Shown piece by piece: positions 36,498-45,492 of a DNA stretch of 64,000 bases (its first letter is position 1; each line of letters begins with the position of its first letter). The notes below the pieces were generated by a model. It was not told where the DNA came from. It ran no database searches and was given only the letters and a program-made list of their open reading frames with translations. The stretch covers positions 1,736,001 to 1,800,000 of the forward strand of contig CAVPIM010000017.1 of the NCBI GenBank assembly GCA_963704995.1, written 5' to 3'. This stretch comes from RYN-230 sp963704995 (GTDB taxonomy: Bacteria > Actinomycetota > Actinomycetes > Streptosporangiales > Streptosporangiaceae). Position numbers and translations under genes: made by a program.

Positions 36498-38122
36498 CTT
36501 GGGAGACCCGGGTCTATCACCGGCGAGCAGCAGAGAAGGCCCACGGGCATCACCTTTACTGCTGGGTGCAGCGCGGAGGCCGCCTGAGACTGCGGCGCAA
36601 GGGCGGGCTCGGCCACCTCTGGCTCCGGCTCGGGAATGAGGGCCGAGGCTTCGCTGGTGAGTTCTTCAAGCCGCTTCCGTGACGGCAGCATGAGGATCGC
36701 CAGGATCGCGCCGAGCCCGAGCAGGGCGGCCGAGATCGTGAAGGCCAGCGTATAGCCGTGGGTCGCCGCGATTGCTGGTGCCTGCGGGCCTGTGTGGTGG
36801 GCGATGAGGTAGCTGGTCGTCGCGCTCGCCGCGACGGTGCTGAGGACGGAGATGCCGATCGATCCGCCAACCTGCTGCATCGTGTTGACCAGCGCCGAGG
36901 CCACGCCGGAGTCCTGGCGCGGGACGCCGGCCGTGGCCGTGTTGATCGCCGGCGCGAAGATCATGCCGAAGCCCAGGCCCATGATAAGCAAGGCGGGCAG
37001 CACACCTCCGAGGTAACTGGAGGTCACGGTGAGCTGGGCCAGGTAGGCCGTCCCGCCGGCGCCCAGCAGCATGCCCGCGGTGATCAGGGGGCGGGGCCCG
37101 ACCCCGGGCAGGGCACTGTACAAGCTGGAGGCAACCAGGATCCCGGCGGTCAGCGGCAGGAACAGCAGCCCGGTGGTCAGCGGGCTGTATCCCTTGACCT
37201 GCTGCATGTAGTAGGTGAGGAACAGGAAAATGCCGAAGATCGCAATTCCGGTAATGCCGACCGCGAGGTAGGAGCCGCCCCGGGTGCGGTCAAGGATGAC
37301 CCGCAGCGGCAGCAGCGGGTGACTGGATCGCTGTTCGGCGGCGACGAACGCGGTGAGCAGGACCGCGCCGAGGGTCAGGCAGCCGAGGGTCAGCGTGGCG
37401 GTCCAGCCGGCCGTCTCGGCGTGGGAGAAGCCAAAGACGACGAGGAACAGCCCGGTGCAGGCCAGCACGGCGCCAGGCCAGTCCATCCGCGGCGGGGTGG
37501 CCGGGCGGCTGCTGCGGATGTAAGCCAGGGCGCCCGCCACGGCTATCGCGGCGAAGATCAGGTTGACGAACAGCGTGTAACGCCAGGACAGGTACTGGGT
37601 GAGCACCCCGCCGAGGATCAGCCCCACCGCGCCGCCGCCGACGGCGACTGAGCCGAAGACAGCGAAGGCCCGGCTCCGCTCGCGCGGGTCCCGGAAGGTG
37701 CTGACCAGCGTGCCCAGCGCGGATGGCGCAAGGATGGCGCCGAAGGCGCCCTGCAAGGCCCGGGCGGCCACCAGCATCACGAACGACACGGCGGCGCCGC
37801 CGATCGCAGAGGCGACGGCGAATCCGATCAGGCCCGTGATAAAGATCCACTTGCGGCTGTACATGTCGCCGAGCCGGCCGCCCACCAGCAGCAGGCTGCC
37901 GAAGGCCAGGGCGTAGGCCGTCACCACCCACTGCCGGTCGCTGTTGGCGAACCCCAGCGCCTGCTGCGCCGACGGCAACGCGATGTTCACGATCGTGGAG
38001 TCCAGCACCACCATCAGCTGGGCGACAGCCACCACGACCAGGACCAGCCAGCGCCGGTCGGCAGCTGCCGTCGGGTGGTGCTGCGTATCCCGGGGACCTG
38101 GTGAAGCGACTGGCTGTGCCAT
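36494..38122 (-). CDS. DHA2-type MFS drug efflux transporter
   Basis: ATG 38122 with GGGAG six bases upstream starts a 542-residue protein (MAQPVASPG). It has about 14 membrane helices and the DHA2 signatures LMVVLDSTIVNIALPSAQQALGF, RLGDMYSRKWIFITG (motif A) and ALQGAFGAILAPSALGTLVSTF (motif C-like). It probably exports cationic or amphipathic drugs by proton antiport. The upstream hydrolase gene runs into it in frame because of an indel, giving an open frame of 874 codons. The ribosome site here shows it is a separate gene. Confidence 0.9.
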   Translation of the reverse strand: MAQPVASPGPRDTQHHPTAAADRRWLVLVVVAVAQLMVVLDSTIVNIALPSAQQALGFANSDRQWVVTAYALAFGSLLLVGGRLGDMYSRKWIFITGLIGFAVASAIGGAAVSFVMLVAARALQGAFGAILAPSALGTLVSTFRDPRERSRAFAVFGSVAVGGGAVGLILGGVLTQYLSWRYTLFVNLIFAAIAVAGALAYIRSSRPATPPRMDWPGAVLACTGLFLVVFGFSHAETAGWTATLTLGCLTLGAVLLTAFVAAEQRSSHPLLPLRVILDRTRGGSYLAVGITGIAIFGIFLFLTYYMQQVKGYSPLTTGLLFLPLTAGILVASSLYSALPGVGPRPLITAGMLLGAGGTAYLAQLTVTSSYLGGVLPALLIMGLGFGMIFAPAINTATAGVPRQDSGVASALVNTMQQVGGSIGISVLSTVAASATTSYLIAHHTGPQAPAIAATHGYTLAFTISAALLGLGAILAILMLPSRKRLEELTSEASALIPEPEPEVAEPALAPQSQAASALHPAVKVMPVGLLCCSPVIDPGLPS

Positions 38123-38153
38123 GTGAACTCCCAATTTGGCAACGTAGGTCTGA

Positions 38154-39079
38154 TTAAGGCCTGGCCCCAGATGCGGTGACGCGTTCTGCACCAGCGAAAT
38201 GCGCCGACAGGAGCTGTCCGGCTCTGTCCAGCGCAGCGGCCCCTTCGTCGAGGATCGGGAGAAGGTTTGGAAGACGTGCGGCACCTGGGGGGTGATGTCG
38301 AGGGTGACCTCGACGTCGGCGGTGGCGGCTTGCCGCGTGAGGCGGACGGCGTCGTCGAGGAGAACCTCGTGAGTCCCGGCCTGGATGATCAGGGGCGGCA
38401 GGCCGGACAGGTCGGCGAATATCGGGCTGATGAGGCCGAGGGCAGCGTCTTGTCCCGACGTATAGTCGGTGACCCGGGATTGAAGGGCTTCCCGGCTCAT
38501 CAGCACGTCAACCTCGCGCTTGGTGTCCATGGTCGCCCCGGCCAGGGTGAGGTCGGCATACGGTGACATGACGAAGGCGGCGGCTGGCATGGGCAGCCCG
38601 TGATCTCGGGCGCTGACCAGGGCGGCGACGGCGAGCCCGCCCCCGGCGGACTCTCCGGCGAAGGCGATGCCGGAAGGGGCTGTGCCGCTGTGCAGGAGGG
38701 CTTCGTAGGCGGCGAGAGCGTCGTTGACCGCGGCCGGATACGGATGCTCGGGGGCGAGCCGGTAGTTGACGGAGATGACCTTGGCGGCCGTGCGCCGACC
38801 GACTTGTGAGGCCAGGCCAGCGGCTTGGAAGGCGTCCCCCAGTACGTACACGCCGCCGTGGAAGTACAGGACAACATGGCGGGGTTCGATTCCGTCGATG
38901 GTGATCTCGGCGGTGGGGACGCCGCCCAGTGCGGCTGCAGTCACGGTCACGTCAGCGGGCAGCGGCTGCGCCGCTATCAACTCTCGGAGCTGTCGCCGCT
39001 GCCCGTTGATATCGATGTCGGGGGGAAAGGCTGACTGTCGCAGGATTGCTTCGAGGTTCTCTCGCTGCTCGGCGCTCAC
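38154..39079 (-). pseudogene. Alpha/beta hydrolase (HSL-like esterase), C-terminal frameshift
   Basis: GTG 39079 with GGGAGA six bases upstream starts a hormone-sensitive-lipase-type esterase: oxyanion motif YFHGGVYVLGD, nucleophile GESAGGG, and a C-terminal VPHVFQTFSR carrying the catalytic histidine. At 38252-38258 one base appears missing. The native tail (ILDEGAAALDRAGQLLSAHFAG, stop at 38154-38156) is in another frame, while the open frame runs on into the MFS gene. The catalytic residues all precede the break, so an altered enzyme could still be made. A two-gene operon with the transporter is likely. Confidence 0.8.
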
Positions 39080-39226
39080 GGAGGGTCTCCCTTTGGTTGG
39101 GATGGTTCGGCAGCGCACCCAGAAGAGATCGGCATATCAATTCGCTGCTGAAATTTCCTGCCGGGAGGCAGGCCACTACCAGGCTCGCCACCAGGCAGGT
39201 GAGGGGACCTCACCGGATCGTGGTGA

Positions 39227-39481
39227 TTTCGCGCGACGGAGCACCGCAGAACCGATCTTCTCCGCGAAATCACCGGAACCAGCGCCGCCCAGCTCGGGCT
39301 GGACGTGGCGGCATTCGACCGCGACCGGGCCAGCAGGACCGTGCTGGAGCGGATCCAGCGCGACGTCAACAGCGGCCTGGCCTCAGGCCAGGTGCTCGGC
39401 ACGCCGACCCTGTTCATCGACGGGGTCGTGCACCGCGGCGGCTACGACCTGCCCACCCTGCTGGCGGCACTGGCACCATGA
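39227..39481 (+). pseudogene. 3' fragment of a DsbA-family thioredoxin-fold gene
   Basis: This frame reads DLLREITGTSAAQLGLDVAAFDRDRAS, then TVLERIQRDVNSGLASGQVLGTPTLFIDG and YDLPTLLAALAP before the stop. It is the C-terminal half of a DsbA/FrnE-like oxidoreductase, including the cis-proline GTPT. The N-terminal half with the CxxC site is absent; only about 100 bp of non-homologous sequence precedes it. It is therefore a deletion remnant, upstream of a same-strand MFS gene. Confidence 0.75.
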
Positions 39482-39590
39482 TGGTGATCATGACCTCGTC
39501 AGGTACGGGTCAGCCGCCGGCGATCGCGGGAGCTGAGACGGTCAGCTCGGAGGGGAGACACACTGAGGCGAGCGAGAACCGCCAGGGAGG

Positions 39591-41147
39591 GTGCAGCTGG
39601 TGGGGAATGAGGACGGGGAGCCTGGCTCGGTGCGGCTCGCTTCGGCCGCCGGCCGCTGGGTACTCGCCGTGGCGGTGCTGGGCGAGGCGATGGTGCTGCT
39701 CGAAGCGACGGTTGTCAACGTGGCGTTGCCGGCGATCAGCCGTGATCTCGGCGGGGGCATCGCGGGGCTGCAGTGGACGCTGAACGGTTATGTCCTCACC
39801 CTCGCGGCACTTATCCTGCCAGCCGGTTCGCTCAGCGACCTTTACGGCCGGCGCCGCCTGTTCATCCTGGGGGTGGGGGCTTTCGTGGCCGCCTCGGCGC
39901 TGTGCGCGGCCGCCCCGACAATTCAGCTGCTCGTCGTCGCCCGGTTCGTTCAAGGTGTTGGCGGGGCTCTGCTCACTCCCGGGAGCCTTGCCATCATCGA
40001 CGCGGTCTTCCATCCCGATGACCGGACCCGGGCGATTGGCGCGTGGGCCGGCCTGACCGCGGTCGCGGCCGCAGTCGGCCCGCCCGTCGGCGGCTACCTG
40101 ACCGATGCCCTGTCATGGCGCGCGGTCTTCCTGATCAACCTGCCGCTGGGGGCGTTCGTCATCGCCGCCGCGATTGTCCGGGTGCCAGAATCCCGGGACC
40201 CCACGCGTGCCGGGGGCCTTGATCTGCGCGGTGCTGCGCTCGCCACGCTGGCCATCGCCGGTTTGTGCTTCGCGCTGATCCAGGCCTCTGGGGGCCTGAC
40301 CCCGGCGGTGATTGCCGCTGCGGCGGTCAGCCTGACCGCCGCTGGCGCCTTTGCCGCCGTGGAGCGGCGCAGCAGCCACCCGATGCTTCCGCTGGAATTG
40401 TTTCGCTCCCGCCAATTCGCCAGTGCCACCGTGCTCGCCCTGGTGACCTATGCGGCGCTCGGCGGCGTGATCTTCCTGTTCGTCGCGTTCCTGCAGATCA
40501 GCCTCGGCTACACCGCCCTTCAGGCGGGGGCCGCGACGCTGCCGATCACCCTCCTGCTACTGATCCTCTCCCGCCCATCGGGGACGATCACCCAGCGCAT
40601 CGGCCCGCGGATCCCGCTGACCGCCGGAGCCATCCTGACCGGCGCGGGACTGCTGCTGATGGCACAGATCCACCCCGGCGACAGCTACGTTGCCGCGGTG
40701 CTGCCTTCGCTGGCCGTATTCGGGGCCGGTCTCGCCGCGCTGATCACCCCCATCACCGCGACTGTGCTGGCGAGCGTCGATGCGCGCCACTCCGGGATCG
40801 CTTCCGCCGTCAACAACACACTCTCCCGCCTCGGCCAGATGATCGCGGTCGCGGCTCTTCCACTTGCCGCAGGGCTTTCCGGCGCTGACTTCGAGGACCC
40901 CGCCAAGCTGGCCGCCGGCTTCCCGGTCGCCATGACCATCGCCGCCGGGGCATCGTTCGCGGCCGCGCTGCTCGCCTGGACCACGATCCGTGACGACGCG
41001 CTGAGCCGACCCGGAGCAGACACCGCACCAGTAGCGAAGGAGCTCCCGCCCTCTCTTCGGCGACACTGTGCCGTGGCCGGGACTCCGCTGGCCACGCCGC
41101 CCAAGCCGCGGCCCAGTTCCCACTCGCCGACGACCAGGAAGTCCTGA
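39591..41147 (+). CDS. DHA2-type MFS transporter
   Basis: The 518-residue protein starts at GTG 39591; GTG 39600 is an alternative. It has 12-14 helices and the family signatures GEAMVLLEATVVNVALPAISRDLGGGIAGLQW, GSLSDLYGRRRLFILG and VQGVGGALLTPGSLAIIDAVF. It is probably a proton-coupled multidrug exporter. It is the second DHA2 pump within 3 kb, divergent from the hydrolase/MFS operon. The intervening DsbA remnant suggests rearrangement here. Confidence 0.9.
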   Translation: MQLVGNEDGEPGSVRLASAAGRWVLAVAVLGEAMVLLEATVVNVALPAISRDLGGGIAGLQWTLNGYVLTLAALILPAGSLSDLYGRRRLFILGVGAFVAASALCAAAPTIQLLVVARFVQGVGGALLTPGSLAIIDAVFHPDDRTRAIGAWAGLTAVAAAVGPPVGGYLTDALSWRAVFLINLPLGAFVIAAAIVRVPESRDPTRAGGLDLRGAALATLAIAGLCFALIQASGGLTPAVIAAAAVSLTAAGAFAAVERRSSHPMLPLELFRSRQFASATVLALVTYAALGGVIFLFVAFLQISLGYTALQAGAATLPITLLLLILSRPSGTITQRIGPRIPLTAGAILTGAGLLLMAQIHPGDSYVAAVLPSLAVFGAGLAALITPITATVLASVDARHSGIASAVNNTLSRLGQMIAVAALPLAAGLSGADFEDPAKLAAGFPVAMTIAAGASFAAALLAWTTIRDDALSRPGADTAPVAKELPPSLRRHCAVAGTPLATPPKPRPSSHSPTTRKS

Positions 41148-41203
41148 GCGCCTGCCCACGCAACGCATGTAGGGCCAGGCTCGCACTTCCAGGTCATCGG
41201 AGA

Positions 41204-42100
41204 TTAGGCCCGCTGCTGGCGGCCGAGGGCGAGGCGGGCGGCGCTGACGTCTTCCCGGCCGTGTCCGGCGTCAACGGCAACGTGCCACTGGCGCGATAGC
41301 GCGGCCAGCAGCGGCAGCTCGTCACCGCCCGCGGCACTGATCGCCAGGTCCACGTCCTTGAGTGCCCATTCCAGCGGGAACTCGGGCGCGAAATCGCCTC
41401 GCACCATTTTGTGCAGCTTCGCGTCGGCAATCGGTGCGTCCAGTGGCCCGCCTTCGATGGCCTCGGCCAGCTTCGAATCGTCGATGCCCAGCTGGCCGGC
41501 CAGTTCCAGGGCCTCGGCCACGCCCTCGATCAAGATGGACATGTAGGCGTTGACGGCCAGCTTCATCCGGCTTCCCTGGCCGGCCTCGCCCAGCCATACG
41601 GTCCTGCGGCCGATGGCTGAGAATACGGGTTGCATGGCCGCTGCCGCTGCGGGTGGGCCGGAGGCCAGGATGAGCAGCTGGCCAGCCTCCGCGGGGCCTT
41701 TGCTGCCCGATACCGGCGCGTCCACGAACATAACGTCGGGCCGCAGCTCGCCGAGCCGACTGCTGATGCCGGTCGTCTCCGCCAGGCCGATCGTGCCCAT
41801 CTGCGCCCACGTCGCGTCCGCGGGCAGCGCCTCGGCCACGCCGCTACCGAAGATCACCGAGGTGACCACATCGGCGGTCGGCAGCATCGTGATCACGACC
41901 TGCGCATCATGCACGGCCTCCGCCGGCGACGCGGCCACTAGCACCCCCGCATCAGACAGCGGCGCGGTCGCGGCGGATGAACGATCCCAGGTCGTGGTGC
42001 GCAGGCCGGCAGAGGCCAGGTTGCGGGCCATCGCCGAGCCCATGATCCCGGTCCCCAGCACCGCGACCCGCACATTCTCACCAGGGGTCTCCGTAGCCAT
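41204..42100 (-). CDS. 3-hydroxyisobutyrate dehydrogenase-like NAD(P)-binding oxidoreductase
   Basis: The 298-residue protein has a Rossmann motif VAVLGTGIMGSAMARNLASAGL at the N terminus. The substrate loop MFVDAPVSGSKGPAEAGQLLILASG and the catalytic-lysine region GQGSRMKLAVNAYMSILIEGVAEALEL are those of the beta-hydroxyacid dehydrogenase / 6-phosphogluconate dehydrogenase superfamily. Imine reductases share this fold, so the substrate may be a hydroxyacid or an imine. It is monocistronic as far as can be seen. Confidence 0.88.
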   Translation of the reverse strand: MATETPGENVRVAVLGTGIMGSAMARNLASAGLRTTTWDRSSAATAPLSDAGVLVAASPAEAVHDAQVVITMLPTADVVTSVIFGSGVAEALPADATWAQMGTIGLAETTGISSRLGELRPDVMFVDAPVSGSKGPAEAGQLLILASGPPAAAAAMQPVFSAIGRRTVWLGEAGQGSRMKLAVNAYMSILIEGVAEALELAGQLGIDDSKLAEAIEGGPLDAPIADAKLHKMVRGDFAPEFPLEWALKDVDLAISAAGGDELPLLAALSRQWHVAVDAGHGREDVSAARLALGRQQRA

Positions 42101-42277
42101 CTGAATCTCCCTTCGGGCGGTTAGCCATGCGCTAACGGGTCTCGCTCGCCCTCAGCCACGCTATCCCTGGCGTGACCGCCAGCCCAGCGCGGCCGGTCAG
42201 GCCCGCAGGCACTGCTCATAGGGAGCTGAAACGGCTCAGCGGACGCCACCGGGAGCGCGCCTACCGCTCGAACCAGG

Positions 42278-44650
42278 TCACTCGGTCCTCAGGACGTCGG
42301 CGGGGCGGGCACGGGCGGCTGAGTGGCCTGGCACGGCGGCTACCGCGATGGCTAGCGCCAGGGCTGCGGCCACCAGGATGGCGAGGGAAAACAGCGGGAT
42401 GTCCAGGACGGGCGGGATGCCGATCTGGCCGGTGAAGATCCGCCACGCCAGCCGGCCGCACAGGATCCCGGCTGGGATCCCGATGACCAGCGCCGCTCCG
42501 GTCAGGACGACGGACTGCCAGGCCACGGTCGCCTGGACCTGGCGGCGGGTGAAGCCGATGGCGCGTAGCACGGCGAGATCACGCCGGCGGCGCCGGACCG
42601 AGGTAAGTAGCAGGTGCATCATGGTCGGCAGCGCCAGTACGCCGAGGGACAGCCCGAGCAGCAGCGGCAGAGCCTGCGCCTGCCCGAAGTTCACCAGCGG
42701 AGCCGGATTAGGCGGTCCGATGACGCCGAACGGGCCCAGCCGGCCCACGCGGGACGCGAGCGCGCCGATCCCCGCCGGGTTGTCGCTCCCGGGCCGGAAC
42801 CTGACCATCACCGCGGTGTACGGGGGAAACGGCAAGGTCGGTGGGGCCAGGCCGCGCAAGCCGCGGGTGGTGAGCTCGGCGCCGGTCCCGAGTTCGGTGG
42901 TATCAGCCACCGCGGGGAAGACGGCCGTCCCGACGATCTTCCGCGGCAACTGCCGCCGGAAGCCGGGCACCGACACGTTCACCGTTTCGCCGATATGGGC
43001 GTGGATGGCGGCCATGGTCCGTTCTCCGAGGACTATGTCGCCTGCCTGGTCCGGCGGGCGGCCTTGGACGGGGATGGCCGTGGGCAAGCCGCCAGGATGC
43101 TGGCTCGCTGCCATCGCGCCGACCTGGACGCCGCGGATGTCCAGCGGTATGGACAAGTAAGTGCTCGACCACGCCGACACTTCCGGATCATGGGCGATGC
43201 TCTGTACAGCGGGCCCGAGCCCGGCAAACCGCAGGCTGCCCACGATTGCATCCCAGGTCACCCCGTACAACCGGGGAGTGGCGAGCAGGTTGCCCAGGCT
43301 GGCGGAGAACACCAGCGCGGCGCTCAGCGCGGTCACCCCGACAATGGCAGCGGTGATCGTGCTCAGCACCGGCAAGGCAGTGCTCCCAGCGCCCCGGCGC
43401 GTCGCCAGCCGGATCCCCATCGCGGCGGGAACAGAGGTCACCACCCGGGCGATGACCGAGGTGGCAGGCTGACCACGAGACGGGACGCTGGCCGACCGGC
43501 GGGAAGCTGGGGCAGCGACGCGCCAGGACGGCCAGGCGGCGCAGGACACGGCGGCGAGCACCACGCCGATCATTCCCAGCCCCAGCACCAGCCAGTCCGC
43601 GTCGATCCCGGGGCGCGGCTCGGCGATGCCGGCCAGCCCGACCGGGAACAGCGGCGATACCGCCACCGCGAAGATCACCGAGAGCACCGCCCCGGCCGCG
43701 CCGATCACCGCAGCCCGGATCAGTCCGCCCGCGGCCAACTGGGCGCGGCTCATCCCGACCGCCCGCAGTGCGCCGTAGCTGGCCGATTCCAGCAGGCTCA
43801 GCCGGACCAGCAGCTGGCCGAGCACGAGCAGGCTGAGCACAGCCAGCAGTCCGGCGAGGAGCCACAGTGTGGCTGCCTGCAGGCGGATCGAACGCTCAGT
43901 GTTGACCGCCTGAGGGCCGAGCGGGTAGTCGCTGACCGCCTTGCCGCCACCGAGGCGGCTGATCTCCCGCTCGACAACCGGCACATCCGCGCCGCCATGG
44001 CGCAGCCGCAGCGCAACGTTGGGGGCACTTAGCAGCTCGCTGCAAATCAGGCGGCAGAACGCCGGTGTCGCCCAGACGACATCGACCCCGAACCCGTACT
44101 GCGGCGGGAACTCGCTGGGTGCCGCCTCGATCCCCGCGACGTGGAACCGGAACGGGACCGGCTTACCGGTGGCTCCAAGCAGCACCACGCGCAGCGTCTG
44201 GCCTACCCCCAGGTGCTGCAACTGCGCCACGGTGAAGGAGATGTCCGCCTGATCGGGCTGACCAGGTTCGGGAAGCCTTCCCGCCAGCAATTTCCGGCGC
44301 CACAAGCTGCCGGGAATGGCGCCATTCACCGGGGCCATGACGGTTAGCGCCGCTGGTTCCAGCGCGGTAAAGGTGGTCAGCCCGCCCGCGGCGGTAACCT
44401 GCGGGAGCCGTTCCACCTTCGCCACCGGAGGGGTAGCGAACGTCGGGCCCTGGCCCGAGCCCACGCTGATCAGGTCGTCCGGCGATCTGCTCCAGGTCAG
44501 CAGGCTCGGATAGGCGGCGCTGGCGCGGCGGGCACCGGCCGCCACCCCGATGACCACACCGCCGAACAGCCCCGCCAGCACCGCAAGTGCCAGCCAGGAA
44601 CGCCAGCGCCCGCGCAGCTCTGCACGGAAGAACACCCACACGGCGGTCAT
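42278..44650 (-). CDS. FtsX-like ABC transporter permease
   Basis: I chose ATG 44650 (MTAVWVFFRAEL), preceded by GGTGGACAGG; the upstream extension is not family-like. The 790-residue protein has an N-terminal helix (SWLALAVLAGLFGGVVIGVAAGARRASAAYPSLL), a large extracytoplasmic domain, and two blocks of membrane helices with FtsX-type LRAVGMSRAQLAAGGLIRAAVIGAAGAVL and LRAIGFTRRQVQATVAWQSVVLTG. Such permeases need an ATPase partner (MacB/LolD type). None is adjacent here, so it must act with a distant one or is orphaned. Confidence 0.88.
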   Translation of the reverse strand: MTAVWVFFRAELRGRWRSWLALAVLAGLFGGVVIGVAAGARRASAAYPSLLTWSRSPDDLISVGSGQGPTFATPPVAKVERLPQVTAAGGLTTFTALEPAALTVMAPVNGAIPGSLWRRKLLAGRLPEPGQPDQADISFTVAQLQHLGVGQTLRVVLLGATGKPVPFRFHVAGIEAAPSEFPPQYGFGVDVVWATPAFCRLICSELLSAPNVALRLRHGGADVPVVEREISRLGGGKAVSDYPLGPQAVNTERSIRLQAATLWLLAGLLAVLSLLVLGQLLVRLSLLESASYGALRAVGMSRAQLAAGGLIRAAVIGAAGAVLSVIFAVAVSPLFPVGLAGIAEPRPGIDADWLVLGLGMIGVVLAAVSCAAWPSWRVAAPASRRSASVPSRGQPATSVIARVVTSVPAAMGIRLATRRGAGSTALPVLSTITAAIVGVTALSAALVFSASLGNLLATPRLYGVTWDAIVGSLRFAGLGPAVQSIAHDPEVSAWSSTYLSIPLDIRGVQVGAMAASQHPGGLPTAIPVQGRPPDQAGDIVLGERTMAAIHAHIGETVNVSVPGFRRQLPRKIVGTAVFPAVADTTELGTGAELTTRGLRGLAPPTLPFPPYTAVMVRFRPGSDNPAGIGALASRVGRLGPFGVIGPPNPAPLVNFGQAQALPLLLGLSLGVLALPTMMHLLLTSVRRRRRDLAVLRAIGFTRRQVQATVAWQSVVLTGAALVIGIPAGILCGRLAWRIFTGQIGIPPVLDIPLFSLAILVAAALALAIAVAAVPGHSAARARPADVLRTE

Positions 44651-44835
44651 GCCTGTCCACCACCTGGTTCCGGGCGGCTGGCGGCAGCACGCCCCGGCTC
44701 GATCGCTCGATCGTCGCCTCCCCATCTCCGCACGGCACACCGCCGGTGAAAAGGGGGAGAGCACGACCAGCACGGTGGTGCTCCCCACACCGCAACACGT
44801 CGTGAAGTGACCAGGGCTAGACGGCGATCCCGGAG

Positions 44836-45393
44836 CTAAAACTCGGTCTTGAGCCGCTCGATCTCGCGGGCCCGCTCGCGCAGCTGTGCGTATGCTGGCC
44901 GCTCGCGGATGCGGGCCAGGGCCCAGCGGACGGCCTCCGCACGGCTGGCCGCGATGCCCGCAGTGATCAGCGCGTCCAGGGTCTCCAGGTCCACCGGGCC
45001 GAGCCGGGCCATCACCGGGGTGAGCTCGGCGCCCTCGGCCGCGCGGGCCTCCAGCGAGCCACGGGGCCTGCCACCCAGCATCATCCGGGGACCCTCGCCA
45101 GAGTCGCTGGTGAGGAACTCCAGCCGCCCGGCCTCGGGAAGCTGGGCGGACAGATCGCGTCGGAACTGCTTGATCGCTGGACCGTGCGCGTTCTCGAACG
45201 CCTGCAGGGCCTGCTCCTGGCCCTCGCGTCCCTCCGCCGCCTCGAGGATCACCCGGACCATCAGTTCTCCCGGCTCGATCACCGGGTCATCGCCATACTG
45301 CAACACCGCCACCCGCTGCACCGCACCGGGGAAGCGCTTCTTCACCTCCTGGTCAATCTGCTGTTCGAGGCGCTCGATCGTGACCTGCTCCAT
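44836..45393 (-). CDS. Unknown protein with ribbon-helix-helix-like C terminus
   Basis: The 185-residue protein starts at ATG 45393 with GAGGCGGGC upstream. The N-terminal half (MEQVTIERLEQQIDQEVKKRFPGAVQRVAVLQYGDDPVIEPGELMVRV) is mixed alpha/beta. The C-terminal 60 residues (LDALITAGIAASRAEAVRWALARIRERPAYAQLRERAREIERLKTEF) resemble ribbon-helix-helix or antitoxin-like helices. No toxin gene adjoins it. A three-part GTTAC repeat just upstream suggests autoregulation. The function is not established. Confidence 0.65.
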   Translation of the reverse strand: MEQVTIERLEQQIDQEVKKRFPGAVQRVAVLQYGDDPVIEPGELMVRVILEAAEGREGQEQALQAFENAHGPAIKQFRRDLSAQLPEAGRLEFLTSDSGEGPRMMLGGRPRGSLEARAAEGAELTPVMARLGPVDLETLDALITAGIAASRAEAVRWALARIRERPAYAQLRERAREIERLKTEF

Positions 45394-45408
45394 GCCCGCC
45401 TCCTCAGC

Positions 45409-45442
45409 GTTACATCAGCAACTAAATGTAACACCAAGTTAC
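45409..45442. promoter_or_regulatory. GTTAC-type operator repeats
   Basis: GTTACAT (45409-45415) and ATGTAAC (45426-45432) form a 7-bp dyad with 10-bp spacing, and a third GTTAC follows at 45438-45442. The block begins 16 bp upstream of the start codon of the putative DNA-binding protein. The low GC content here also suits a promoter. Confidence 0.6.
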
Positions 45443-45492
45443 CCACCGCCCAGCGGCCAAGCGGGCCCCTTCTTCACGCAAACGGAACACCG

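Noticed and set aside
36494..39118. A single 874-residue esterase-MFS fusion protein
   Set aside because: The native esterase tail and stop are readable one frame away, and the transporter has its own ribosome site and ATG.
42614..44032. 472-codon plus-strand frame
   Set aside because: It is antisense to the FtsX permease; composition is typical of a shadow frame.
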